61,752 nt of DNA, taken from contig CAZVYJ010000015.1 of NCBI GenBank assembly GCA_964631565.1, forward strand, positions 1 through 61,752, in the 5' to 3' direction. The position numbers and the translations under genes were made by a program. This DNA is from CAZVYJ01 sp964631565. GTDB lineage: Bacteria; Planctomycetota; Phycisphaerae; SM23-33. Shown here piece by piece: positions 41,707 to 50,735 of the stretch. The first letter of the stretch is position 1. Every line of letters begins with the position of its first letter. The notes under the pieces are model-generated. The model saw nothing but the letters and a program-made list of their open reading frames with translations, searched no databases and had not been told where the DNA came from.

Positions 41707-44274
41707 TTACGCCATATTGTTCTGTTTGCGGATAATTAATTCGACGGCCAGCAGCACCACCACGAGCACAAGCATGGCCTTAGAATCCCAAAGCTCCATC
41801 GGCATCTCCTGAACGGTCGTAAACCGCCCTGACGGAATAAGCCCGGAGAGCTTGTCGACATCATGTACCCACATGAAGTTTTCTTTCCTGGTGGCCATGC
41901 CCTGCATAACGGCCGGGTCGGATTCGCTTTTTTTCGCCTCGGCCTGCGGCAGTTCGATAATAATCCTTTTCGTCTCGACCGAGTTCGGATCGACACCCGG
42001 TGCAGTCAGTTCAAATGCGCCGGTGGCCGTGGCGGTAATCGTAGTTCGGAACTTGCCGGGCATGTTCGGCACGGCGTTGAGAGTTATGGTCGTGGCCTTA
42101 TTTCTGTCATTTACATCAACCATTTTGACATTGAAATTTTCTTCGGTAATCGGCTTGAGATTTTTGTCTCTCGCGTCGGCTTCGATGGTTATCTTTTCGC
42201 CCGCACTGAACCGGTCGCCGCCGACAGTTATGACCACGCGGCGGATATTGCTGGCGAGATACCTCACGACATTGCCCCAGAACTGCCTGTGATAGAACCC
42301 GTCCCGCACGAATCGCCACCGCCACGTGTCTTCAAAGCCGATATAAAGCACCTTGCCGCCGCCGTAAGACTGGGTCACGATGAGAGGCCCCGGTTCGCCC
42401 TTGGCGGTTCTGCGCATCGGGTTCGAGCTGACGGCCAGCACGCGTGCAGCCGGCTTGACCTTCGCGACCGGGTGCGACCAGTAGATGCCGGGCAGCGCGT
42501 TGAATATCTGCTCGGTCTCTTTCGCGGTGGAGCCGAGGCGGACCACCTGATGGTCCAGCCCATACGGCGTAATCTGAACGGGCCACGCTTCGGGCTTTGT
42601 CTGCCCGACGCGAATGGCGAGGTTGATTTCATTGGGGGCGAGCACAACCGGCAGCATCTCAGCCAGAGCCAGGTATTCCTTGTTATCCATGACAGCTTCG
42701 GAATACTTGTTGCCTGCGATGTAGCAAAGCCCGCCGCCCTCATCCACATACTTCTGAAGAATCTCCTCGCAGAAGAATTTGTCGAAGCCGCCTTCTGTCG
42801 GCTGCGGATCGTAAAGTATCACTACATCGTAGCCGGGCTTGTGCTCCCTGTCGCTTTCGTCGCCGATGAGCTGGATAAGCTCCCTCGGCAGCGATGACAG
42901 TTTCATGCCGCTGGAGGCCATCTGATTGAGTTCCGCGTCCGCATCCTGCTGCCATACACTCACGCGGTAAAGATCGCTCTGGCGATACAGGAAGTTCCGC
43001 AGATACTGGAACTCCCATCCCGCGTCGCCGCCGATAAGCAGGACGTTAATCTGTTTGTCGAGCACCTTCAGCGAAGTTTCGGCCTCGTTGTCGTCCTGAT
43101 TCTGCTCGTCGCTTCGAGGCTCGATGGCCACCTTGTAGACGAAGTCGCCGAGTTCTTCAGGCGTAACTGACAGCCTGACCGTCTGCAGGCCGTGAGACTC
43201 GTCCAGTTCCGCCGAGCCGGATTCTTCATCTTCACCGTCAAGCACGACATCTTCCGAAACTCCGGTGTCGGCCCACTTGCTTCCGTCTTCATCCTTCCGG
43301 CTGTACAGATGGAGCTTGACGGTCTGGCCCTTGAGGTTCCGGTGCGAAATGACCGCAGCAAACTCGGCAACCGAACCAACGCGAACTTCCCTTGGAGATC
43401 GCAAGGCCGTCACCGAGATGTTCTTGGGCTGCGTCGGGTCGCCGACGACAACTGAGTACACGGACACACCCCGCTCCCTGGCGAAGTCGTTTGCGCTTTT
43501 CATGTGCTGCTGCGAATCGCTGGAGGTATTCTGGCCGTCGCTTACCATAACGATGCCGGCCACCCGCATGCCGCGGACGGATTCCAGTGCGTCGCGAAGC
43601 GCCGCAGCCATGTTGGTCTCGAAACCCGACGCCGTCATCGACTGCAGCGCCTCGGCGATCTGCCCGCGAATAGCCTTCATGCGGGCATCAATATCTTCAT
43701 CGTCGTCCGGGGGGTCTATAACCGCAAGCTGCCGCGTGTAGGACTCCATGCCCGGCTTGTCGGTCGAGAACCGCAGCAGGACAAGGCGATGGCTGCGGGC
43801 AAGCTCGGCGAGCACATTTTCGCCGCCGGTCAGGGCCTTTGTGACAACCTGGAGACGAGACAGGTCTTCGAGATTCACCGGATCGACGCCGATCGAGTCG
43901 GCTATATTCCTGCGGAGTTCTTCGTCGGTGTAATGGTCCTTGAACGACATCGACTGGCTGTCGTCGATTGCGACCACGACGGTGCGATACAGTATGCGTT
44001 CGAAATTCAGGACTATGGCAGGCCTCAGCACGATTACGAAAAGGAGCACAATCGCGGCTATGCGGATGGCTGCCAGCACAGCCTTTTTCCGCATCGGCGC
44101 GTCTCCCTCGCGGCGGTAGCTCCGTACGGTCAGGTACACCATGGCCACGAACGCCAGCAGCAGCGCAAGGTTGATGTAGTTTCCGTAGTCGGAAATAAAA
44201 TCAACTCGCCAGTTCTTCGCTCCGGCCGCCTGATCTGTATCCACACCAAAAAGCCATTCAATTATCGACTTCAC
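41707..44274 (-). CDS. Membrane VWA protein with amidotransferase-like domain
   Basis: 855 residues. Two N-terminal membrane helices (about 33-50, 66-84) precede a VWA domain with MIDAS TVVVAIDDSQSM (DxSxS) and IVMVSDGQNTSS. Later comes a Rossmann/amidotransferase-like segment (NVLLIGGDAGWEFQYLRNFL, GYDVVILYDPQPTEGGFD, DEGGGLCYIAGN). The C-terminal hydrophobic helix (AMLVLVVVLLAVELII) anchors the end, as in BatB-like proteins. The GTG has GAGAGG upstream. Same layout as the detached gene at 16719. It sits directly after the BatA/VWA gene (49 nt). Confidence 0.88.
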   Translation of the reverse strand: MKSIIEWLFGVDTDQAAGAKNWRVDFISDYGNYINLALLLAFVAMVYLTVRSYRREGDAPMRKKAVLAAIRIAAIVLLFVIVLRPAIVLNFERILYRTVVVAIDDSQSMSFKDHYTDEELRRNIADSIGVDPVNLEDLSRLQVVTKALTGGENVLAELARSHRLVLLRFSTDKPGMESYTRQLAVIDPPDDDEDIDARMKAIRGQIAEALQSMTASGFETNMAAALRDALESVRGMRVAGIVMVSDGQNTSSDSQQHMKSANDFARERGVSVYSVVVGDPTQPKNISVTALRSPREVRVGSVAEFAAVISHRNLKGQTVKLHLYSRKDEDGSKWADTGVSEDVVLDGEDEESGSAELDESHGLQTVRLSVTPEELGDFVYKVAIEPRSDEQNQDDNEAETSLKVLDKQINVLLIGGDAGWEFQYLRNFLYRQSDLYRVSVWQQDADAELNQMASSGMKLSSLPRELIQLIGDESDREHKPGYDVVILYDPQPTEGGFDKFFCEEILQKYVDEGGGLCYIAGNKYSEAVMDNKEYLALAEMLPVVLAPNEINLAIRVGQTKPEAWPVQITPYGLDHQVVRLGSTAKETEQIFNALPGIYWSHPVAKVKPAARVLAVSSNPMRRTAKGEPGPLIVTQSYGGGKVLYIGFEDTWRWRFVRDGFYHRQFWGNVVRYLASNIRRVVITVGGDRFSAGEKITIEADARDKNLKPITEENFNVKMVDVNDRNKATTITLNAVPNMPGKFRTTITATATGAFELTAPGVDPNSVETKRIIIELPQAEAKKSESDPAVMQGMATRKENFMWVHDVDKLSGLIPSGRFTTVQEMPMELWDSKAMLVLVVVLLAVELIIRKQNNMA

Positions 44275-44323
44275 TTATAGCCTCTCAGGACTTCCGTATT
44301 ACGTTTCGAACTTCGCCTGTATT

Positions 44324-46588
44324 TCAGGAATAATGCCCGAACCGCTGGGCCAGGAGCGTCTCCGCCGCCATGAACACCATCATCGCGGCAATCGCCCACA
44401 GCCAGTATTCCTTGTCGGATTCCGCCTTGATTACGCCGGACGACTGGTCGTTGGTGCGCCGCCGCCAGTAATGGAAATCGTCGTCGCCGAAGGCGGCTAT
44501 GATTTCATCCTCGCCGCCGGGCGTAATTTCGCCCTCGGCCGGGTCAATATTGCGGGCGAAGAAAAATTCCTGCTTCTGCCCGTCCGGCAAAGAGAGCGAC
44601 AGCTTGTAAATTCCGGCAGCCACCGACCGCTCGTACCTCAATCGCAAGGCGTCCTGTTCCTCAACCGGCGCCAGTGAAATATCTTCGACAGCCGGAAACT
44701 GCGGCGTTCGCAGCAAAGCCGCCGCATCGCGGAATTTCTCGCCCATATCGAACACGATAGGCACGCGAACCCCTGCGTTGTAACGCTGCCCCTGCGGACG
44801 CGCTATGCCGCACACCATGTCATAAACCATCGTTACATAAATGTTTTCCTTGGCCCAATCGTTCCAGAGGGTATTGGCGGAGGTGTAGAACATGACCACC
44901 GTTCCCTTGCCGAACTCTCTGGTGACGACGGCCGGAGAATTGTGCGCGTCGGTAAAGCGGGCCAGCACCTGGGGCGCCTTCACGTCCTCGGAGGTCTGGA
45001 CTTCAACGGTCTCGTCGACCGGCCGGTAGGCATAAAATCTCACCACCATGGTCAGTGCGGCAAATTCGCCCTTGTAGCTGCCGAATATGCCGTTGGCTCC
45101 GAGGCTTTTCGGATCGAGCCTGACAAAAGCCTTCCGGGCGACCGGATCGCCTTCCGGAGGCAGAATCTTGTACGGGCTGAGGCCAAGCCCCTTGCCGTAA
45201 AGCTGTTCGTTATAGAAAACGAGATTCGCGTCCTTCCCGGCGAAAATCACCAGCCCGCCGCCGTCGCGAACATACTGCTCGAGCGCCTTCAGTTGCGGGT
45301 ACGGCTGCTCGCTATCGTCGGCATCCAGCGGAAACGACGCAACGCTCAGCAGCGCCACCACGTCGTAATCATTGAAGTCGACCGCAGTCAGTTCCGCGGT
45401 TGTTATTACCTTTGTCCGTATGCCGAAAAGCCCGTTCTCATCCGGATCGAGAGCGTAACGAAAGAAGAACGACTCGCTCTCGGTCGGGTCCACGATATCG
45501 GGCCTGCCGTCCACGATAAGGACATTGACGGCCTGCTTCACGTCCAGCACCGTCTGCATGACATTGTCGCCGGGCAAATCGTCGGCAGGAAGCTCGGCAC
45601 GTATGACTGCCGGCGCCGGCTCGGGCGGCGTAAACATGAACTCGACCCGCTTGCTTTCACCCGGCGAAATGCTGTTTATAACCTGGACGGGCATCGATAC
45701 TTCGCGATAGTCTTCGCCGTCCGGCAGACGTGAGGTAAGTTTTATCTCCACCTTGTCCGCGACGGTATTGCCGTTGTTGCGGACGGATATCGCCAGTCTC
45801 GCCGGCCGATTGGCCACGACAAACCGGTCCATCAACTCCAGCGCCTCCAGCGTGAGGTTGCTGTTTACCTCACGGCCGTAATCCATTGCGACAATCTTAA
45901 CGCCGTTTGAGCGGAGCTTTGCGAACCGTTCCCGCAGCAGTTTGCCGCGTTCCCGGCCGATCAGGTCGCTCTTGCGATAGTCGCTCAGCAGGTACAGACG
46001 CTTTGAGCCTTTTTCTGCATCGAGTATTTTTCCGGCGCTGTCGAGGGCCTCGACCAGGTCAACCCTGCAGTCGGACGGCTTAAGCGTCTGGAGCCTGGCG
46101 ACGAGGGAATCGACATCGGTAATGTTGTCCGGGCCGAAGAACGGCTTGTTGGTGTCAAGCTCGCTTGTCAGGAGAATCGCAACCGTGTCGGTCTTGGACA
46201 GCGATTTGAGCTGGTCCGCAAGATCGGTGGTGGCCGCGGCGAATGTGCTGGTAGCGCCGAATTTCTGCCCCATCGAATAACTGTCGTCGAGGACGAACAC
46301 GATGGTTCTGGAGCCGGCCTCGCCGCCGGGCAATATTTCCATCGCCCCGCAGCCGGTGAAGCGGCCTATCGCCAGGGCCAGCATGAAGATAATCAGGCAC
46401 CGCAGCAGCAGGAGGATCATTTCCTCCAGCCGCACGCGGCGGCGGTTCTTGCGAAGCGATTCGAGCAGGAACTTCATCGCCGCCCAGTAGCGGATCCTGT
46501 ACCGCCTGCGATTGAGCAGGTGGATGATTATCGGCAGAGCAACCGCCGCCAGGCCTGTCCAAAATATTGCTGGATGTATAAAAGGCAT
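44324..46588 (-). CDS. BatA-domain / VWA membrane protein
   Basis: 754 residues. The N-terminus is the BatA double-membrane signature (FIHPAIFWTGLAAVALPIII, HLLNRRRYRIRYWAAMKFLL, then a second helix MILLLLRCLIIFMLALAIG). A VWA domain follows with intact MIDAS TIVFVLDDSYSM (DxSxS). A beta-rich section and an amidotransferase-like part (NVLIVDGRPDIVDPTE, QYVRDGGGLVIFAGKD) come next, with a C-terminal anchor helix. AAGGA precedes the ATG. It is downstream of DUF58 (49 nt), the standard BatA position. Confidence 0.92.
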   Translation of the reverse strand: MPFIHPAIFWTGLAAVALPIIIHLLNRRRYRIRYWAAMKFLLESLRKNRRRVRLEEMILLLLRCLIIFMLALAIGRFTGCGAMEILPGGEAGSRTIVFVLDDSYSMGQKFGATSTFAAATTDLADQLKSLSKTDTVAILLTSELDTNKPFFGPDNITDVDSLVARLQTLKPSDCRVDLVEALDSAGKILDAEKGSKRLYLLSDYRKSDLIGRERGKLLRERFAKLRSNGVKIVAMDYGREVNSNLTLEALELMDRFVVANRPARLAISVRNNGNTVADKVEIKLTSRLPDGEDYREVSMPVQVINSISPGESKRVEFMFTPPEPAPAVIRAELPADDLPGDNVMQTVLDVKQAVNVLIVDGRPDIVDPTESESFFFRYALDPDENGLFGIRTKVITTAELTAVDFNDYDVVALLSVASFPLDADDSEQPYPQLKALEQYVRDGGGLVIFAGKDANLVFYNEQLYGKGLGLSPYKILPPEGDPVARKAFVRLDPKSLGANGIFGSYKGEFAALTMVVRFYAYRPVDETVEVQTSEDVKAPQVLARFTDAHNSPAVVTREFGKGTVVMFYTSANTLWNDWAKENIYVTMVYDMVCGIARPQGQRYNAGVRVPIVFDMGEKFRDAAALLRTPQFPAVEDISLAPVEEQDALRLRYERSVAAGIYKLSLSLPDGQKQEFFFARNIDPAEGEITPGGEDEIIAAFGDDDFHYWRRRTNDQSSGVIKAESDKEYWLWAIAAMMVFMAAETLLAQRFGHYS

Positions 46589-46637
46589 TCAACAATCCTT
46601 CAAAAAGCCGAAATATCCTTTCAGCTTCGTTTTTCCT

Positions 46638-47591
46638 TTATTTCTTCGCGCTGGCCTTCCGCACCGCCGCAGCTCGGGCGGCAAGAAACGCCAGAAGCGC
46701 CGCGTCCAGGTGGTCAGCCGTCGATATCAGCTTGTAGTCGATCCTGCCGGCTACGCATTTCCGCTTGACCTCGTGGCAGAAGTTTTCCACTGCCTCAAGA
46801 TAACCCTTGCGGAGCACACGCGGCTCGATGGTCAGCCGGCCCATGTTTTCCAAACCGCGGAACTGCGTATTGCCTTCGAGCTGAAACTTCAGCTCGTCCT
46901 CGTCCATGATGTGCATCACCATGACTTCGTGATCGTAATGCCGGAAATGCTGCAGCCCGCGAACCAGGCCCTCTATATCGGTGAACAGGTCACTCACCAG
47001 ACACACCAGCCCGCGCCGCGGCAGCTTTTCAGCCAGCGTGTGGCAGATAGGCTCCAGCGAAGTCTTTTCCTTCGGCTCGTGTATGTCCATGGCGTGGACG
47101 ATGGCCTTGATATGCGCCGGATTGGCCGACGACGGAACCTGCATCCGCAGCTGGTCGTCGAACACGGCCAGCCCGACAGCGTCCTGCTGCTCAAGCAGCA
47201 GGAACGACAGCGAAGCCGCGACGGCCGCCGCGTACTGGTACTTGCTCATTCGCCCGTTGCCGCCCCGGCCTCCGGGGGCCATGGGATACAGCATCGACTC
47301 GCTTGCATCGAGCAGGAACGTAGCCTTGAGGTTGGTCTCTTCCTCGTACTGCTTGATGTAGTAGCGGTCGGTCTTGGCGTGGACCTTCCAGTCGATGTGC
47401 TTTATGTCGTCGCCGGGCACATATTCGCGGTGCGATTCAAACTCGACGCTCAGCCCGCGGAACGGGCTTTTGTGCATGCCCGAGATGAAACCCTCGACAA
47501 CCAGCCGGGCCTGCAGGTCCAGCCGCGTTATCTTCGCGAGCACCTTCGGGTCGAGATATTTGGTCAGTTCTTCAGCAGCCGTCTTAGCCAC
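46638..47591 (-). CDS. DUF58 (VWA-like) protein
   Basis: 317 residues. DUF58 signature PGDDIKHIDWKVHAKTDRYY is at about residues 77-96, with a VWA-type MIDAS ATFLLDASESM (DxSxS). GLVCLVSDLFTDIEG gives the later metal-site strand. DUF58 proteins pair with MoxR ATPases and BatA-type proteins. No membrane segment is evident, so it is probably cytosolic or peripheral. The GTG start has AGGTGA a few bases upstream. The ankyrin gene separates it from moxR. Confidence 0.95.
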   Translation of the reverse strand: MAKTAAEELTKYLDPKVLAKITRLDLQARLVVEGFISGMHKSPFRGLSVEFESHREYVPGDDIKHIDWKVHAKTDRYYIKQYEEETNLKATFLLDASESMLYPMAPGGRGGNGRMSKYQYAAAVAASLSFLLLEQQDAVGLAVFDDQLRMQVPSSANPAHIKAIVHAMDIHEPKEKTSLEPICHTLAEKLPRRGLVCLVSDLFTDIEGLVRGLQHFRHYDHEVMVMHIMDEDELKFQLEGNTQFRGLENMGRLTIEPRVLRKGYLEAVENFCHEVKRKCVAGRIDYKLISTADHLDAALLAFLAARAAAVRKASAKK

Positions 47592-47643
47592 AATTCACCT
47601 GTCTGCTTCCTGTATTCATGCAGGCACAATAAAAAAACCTACC

Positions 47644-48423
47644 TTACCTGTCTTTGCCGCCATGTTCCTTCAGGAGTGCCGCCATTTCCGTTTTTTTAGA
47701 TATTTGCGCCAAATTCAGCGGGGTGCGGCCATAATTGTCTTTCACGTTCATGTGTGCGTCTTTTTCAATCAGGCACAACGCCAAGGCCTTGTCTCCTGAC
47801 ATTGCGACATAGTGCAGAGCCGTACACCCATAGGAATCTCTCGCGTTTATGTCAGCGCCGTTTTGTATCAGCAGCTGCATTACCTCAATCTGTTCCTTTT
47901 GGCCGCCACCACCAAGGTCATCAACAGCATCCGCTTTGGGATAAAGCTTTGTATCCCACAGGTGTCCATTGAGCGCCCAGTCAACCGCGAATCCAACGCG
48001 CACCATCGAAGTATTCATGTGAATGGGATAAAAACCGCAGCGACTGACGTTCACGTCCGCGCCGGAAGCAAGCAGCAGCTTAACCATTTCCACGTCAGCA
48101 CGGGCCACAGCCACGTGAAGCGGAGTAAACCACGATAAAGTGTTCGGCCTGGCTCCATGCTCTATAAGCATGCTGGCCGTTGGAACATCATCGTTGTAAG
48201 CGGCGATGGTCAGGGCCGTCCTGCCGCCCAATGTGTACGCGTTCGGGTCGGCCCCCTTGGACAGCAGTTGCGATGCCTTGTCAATGTTCCCAGCCGCCAC
48301 GGCCTCATGCAGTGGCGTAACGCATCCGCTCACAGCGCAAAGGCAGACCGCCGCGGCGAAAAGCATGCTAGCCTTCGTCAGCGGTGCGACGGAACTACGG
48401 TATTTCTTCGGTCTCAATACCAT
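47644..48423 (-). CDS. Ankyrin-repeat lipoprotein
   Basis: 259 residues. A lipoprotein-type signal (hydrophobic ASMLFAAAVCLCAVSGC with lipobox VSGC, Cys about 34) is followed by five or six ankyrin repeats: TPLHEAVAAGNIDKASQLLS, TALTIAAYNDDVPTASMLIE, TPLHVAVARADVEMVKLLLA, a degenerate unit, TALHYVAMSGDKALALCLIE and TPLNLAQISKKTEMAALLKE. It would be anchored at the periplasmic face. Position between moxR and DUF58 is unusual; these are normally adjacent. The ribosome site is weak. Confidence 0.85.
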   Translation of the reverse strand: MVLRPKKYRSSVAPLTKASMLFAAAVCLCAVSGCVTPLHEAVAAGNIDKASQLLSKGADPNAYTLGGRTALTIAAYNDDVPTASMLIEHGARPNTLSWFTPLHVAVARADVEMVKLLLASGADVNVSRCGFYPIHMNTSMVRVGFAVDWALNGHLWDTKLYPKADAVDDLGGGGQKEQIEVMQLLIQNGADINARDSYGCTALHYVAMSGDKALALCLIEKDAHMNVKDNYGRTPLNLAQISKKTEMAALLKEHGGKDR

Positions 48424-48496
48424 AACTCATACATCAGCCGCCGAACCCGTCCCTAAGGGACGAGTCCGCGGATATCGGGGTTCCTGCAAAAAACTC

Positions 48497-49573
48497 CTAC
48501 TGAACGGCCTTGCCGGTCGCCGGGTTGGAAGCTATCGAAGATTCCCTGGCTGGGATAATCTTCAGCAGCTCGTCGATAATCCTGTCCGTGTCGTATCCCT
48601 CGGCGTCGGCGTTGAAGTTGGTGACGATGCGATGCCTCAGCACCGGCTTGGCGACGGCCTGGATATCCTCGGTGGACACGTGGAACCGCCCATGCAGAAC
48701 CGCACGGACCTTGCCGCCGAGAATCAGGTACTGACAGGCGCGCGGGCCTGCGCCCCACGACAGGTAGTCGCGGACGACATCGGGCACGCCGCCTTCGCTG
48801 ATTCGCGTCGCTCGGACAAGTTTCATCGCGTATTCGATGATATGATCCGCAGCAGGCACGCGGCGGATAATCTCCTGCAGCTGGATGATATCGTCGCCGC
48901 TGAGCACCGGCTTGATGTTGATATCCTGCACCGCGGTGGTCATCCTGATGACGTCGAACTCTTCCTGCCAGCTCGGGTAGTTCACGAAAATCTTGAACAT
49001 GAACCGGTCCTGCTGGGCCTCGGGCAGCGGATATGTGCCTTCCTGCTCGATGGGGTTCTGCGTGGCCAGCACGAAGAACGGGTTTTTCATCGGCATGCGT
49101 TTGCCGCCGGCGGAAACCTGCCGCTCCTGCATGGCCTCAAGCAGTGCAGCCTGCGTCTTCGGCGGGGTTCGGTTGATTTCGTCGGCGAGGATGATGTTGT
49201 TGAAAATCGGCCCGTGGATGAACTTGAACGCGCGGTGGCCGGTCGTCTTGTCTTCCTCGATAACTTCCGTGCCGGTGATGTCCGACGGCATGAGGTCGGG
49301 CGTGAACTGGATTCGCGCGAAGTCCAGGTCAAGACACTTGGCCAGCGACGAAACCATGAGTGTTTTCGCCAGGCCCGGCACGCCTTCGAGAATGGCGTGG
49401 CCGCGTGCGAAAATGCACATGAGCAGCTCTTCCAGCACCTGCTCCTGTCCAACGATGGCCTTGGATATCTCAGTCCGCAGCGTTTCGTAAGCCTTCGCAA
49501 GTCGGTCAGCCGCCCTGATGTCGGCGTCCTGCATCGACGCGTTTGTTCCGGCTTGGATATTTTCTTCAGTCAC
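48497..49573 (-). CDS. MoxR-family AAA+ ATPase
   Basis: 358 residues. A MoxR/RavA-like AAA+ ATPase thought to act as a chaperone for VWA proteins or cofactor insertion. Motifs are a glycine-containing P-loop region LEGVPGLAKTLMV, Walker B IILADEINRTPPKTQAALLE, sensor 1 FVLATQNPIEQEGTYPLPEA and arginine-finger region AQQDRFMF. In the family the P-loop is GxPGxxKT, as here. The GTG has AAGGAG six bases upstream. It heads the MoxR-DUF58-BatA part of the cluster. Confidence 0.96.
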   Translation of the reverse strand: MTEENIQAGTNASMQDADIRAADRLAKAYETLRTEISKAIVGQEQVLEELLMCIFARGHAILEGVPGLAKTLMVSSLAKCLDLDFARIQFTPDLMPSDITGTEVIEEDKTTGHRAFKFIHGPIFNNIILADEINRTPPKTQAALLEAMQERQVSAGGKRMPMKNPFFVLATQNPIEQEGTYPLPEAQQDRFMFKIFVNYPSWQEEFDVIRMTTAVQDINIKPVLSGDDIIQLQEIIRRVPAADHIIEYAMKLVRATRISEGGVPDVVRDYLSWGAGPRACQYLILGGKVRAVLHGRFHVSTEDIQAVAKPVLRHRIVTNFNADAEGYDTDRIIDELLKIIPARESSIASNPATGKAVQ

Positions 49574-49619
49574 ATCTGTCTCCTTGCTTGTGTCCAGCGC
49601 CAGGCTGGGTCGTTATCTT

Positions 49620-50735
49620 TTATCTCTGACAAATCGGTAAGTATCCGTACGGCAGCTGCAGAATCGTCGTCGCTATTGCAGTGCCGTATATGTTTCCAAC
49701 GCCATCGCCGTTCCAGCTGTTATCCCCGCCCTTTCGCCTGAGAAGCTCCTGGGCCAGCTTTGGATAATAGAACTTCCAGTCGGCTCCGCCCCGCTGATAC
49801 CACGCCTGGGCAAGATAGAAATGCACGTAATACCAGTGCCCCTGGCCGTACCCGACCGGGTTGTTCCCCATGCCGTTCTTGAGGTACCTGACGAGATTCT
49901 CGACCATCTTGGCTTCTTTTCCGGTTCCGCCGGTCGTCGGGTCGTACACGCCCGCGGCATAAAAGCATGCAATCGCGGCGGCCGAGATTGCCGGCATGGA
50001 AGACCCGCGGGAGTTCGACGAATAGCAGATGCCCCCGTCGGCCTGCTGGCAGAACTGGAGATACTTTACGGTCTTCTCGATTGTTGCTTTGGGAACTTTT
50101 ATGCCGGCGTTTCTGCACGCACGCAAAGCCTGCAGCTGCGTTACGGTCACCGAGCCTTCGTCCGACCTGGTGGCCGGCGTGTAATACCATCCTCCGCCGT
50201 TGGCGCCGAGGTTCGACTGGCTCTCGGCCGTCATTTTCACCGCTTTATGAAGCACATCGCGAATGCGTGTGGAAGTTTCGGTGCTTACATCGACGCCGTA
50301 GCACTGCGCCAGAAACAGCATGGCGAAACCGTGCCCGTACATGGAATGGCCTTCGCTGCCGGGCCCGGCAATCAGCCCGTCCTTGTTCGCCTCGGCCACC
50401 CTGAGCAGATACTGCATCGCCCTGGAAACTTCCCTGGCGTAAGGCCCGCTCTCCGGCGTTGAGCCGCCGGCCATGAAGGCGATGCCGGCAAGCGCCGTCA
50501 TCACCGACGGGTAGCTGCCCTGATAGCCGGTGCTGCGCCAGCTGCCGTCAGGACGCTGCTTGTCCTTCAGATAGCTCAGGCCGCCGTCGATGGCCTTGAC
50601 GATATCCTTGTCGACCATCTCCGGCAGCACCGGGCCGGGCGCGCCGGCGATCGCCTGCTGCGAAACAATTGACATTATTAAAATAACAACCGCAGCAGCC
50701 GGAAACGTCAGCCGCCGCTTTCTATTGATTCCCAT
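49620..50735 (-). CDS. Secreted protein with squalene-cyclase/prenyltransferase-type repeats
   Basis: 371 residues. A signal peptide (TFPAAAVVILIMSIVSQQAI) is followed by an alpha-alpha toroid with QW-like repeats: LSYLKDKQRPDGSWRSTGYQ, the related YTPAT region after GANGGGWYY, LQFCQQADGGICYSS, and YGTAIATTILQLPYGY at the end. Catalytic DxDD of cyclases is absent, so it is probably a non-enzymatic repeat protein, a common planctomycete secreted type. AAGGGAT precedes the ATG, which overlaps the upstream gene by 14 nt. Confidence 0.88.
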   Translation of the reverse strand: MGINRKRRLTFPAAAVVILIMSIVSQQAIAGAPGPVLPEMVDKDIVKAIDGGLSYLKDKQRPDGSWRSTGYQGSYPSVMTALAGIAFMAGGSTPESGPYAREVSRAMQYLLRVAEANKDGLIAGPGSEGHSMYGHGFAMLFLAQCYGVDVSTETSTRIRDVLHKAVKMTAESQSNLGANGGGWYYTPATRSDEGSVTVTQLQALRACRNAGIKVPKATIEKTVKYLQFCQQADGGICYSSNSRGSSMPAISAAAIACFYAAGVYDPTTGGTGKEAKMVENLVRYLKNGMGNNPVGYGQGHWYYVHFYLAQAWYQRGGADWKFYYPKLAQELLRRKGGDNSWNGDGVGNIYGTAIATTILQLPYGYLPICQR

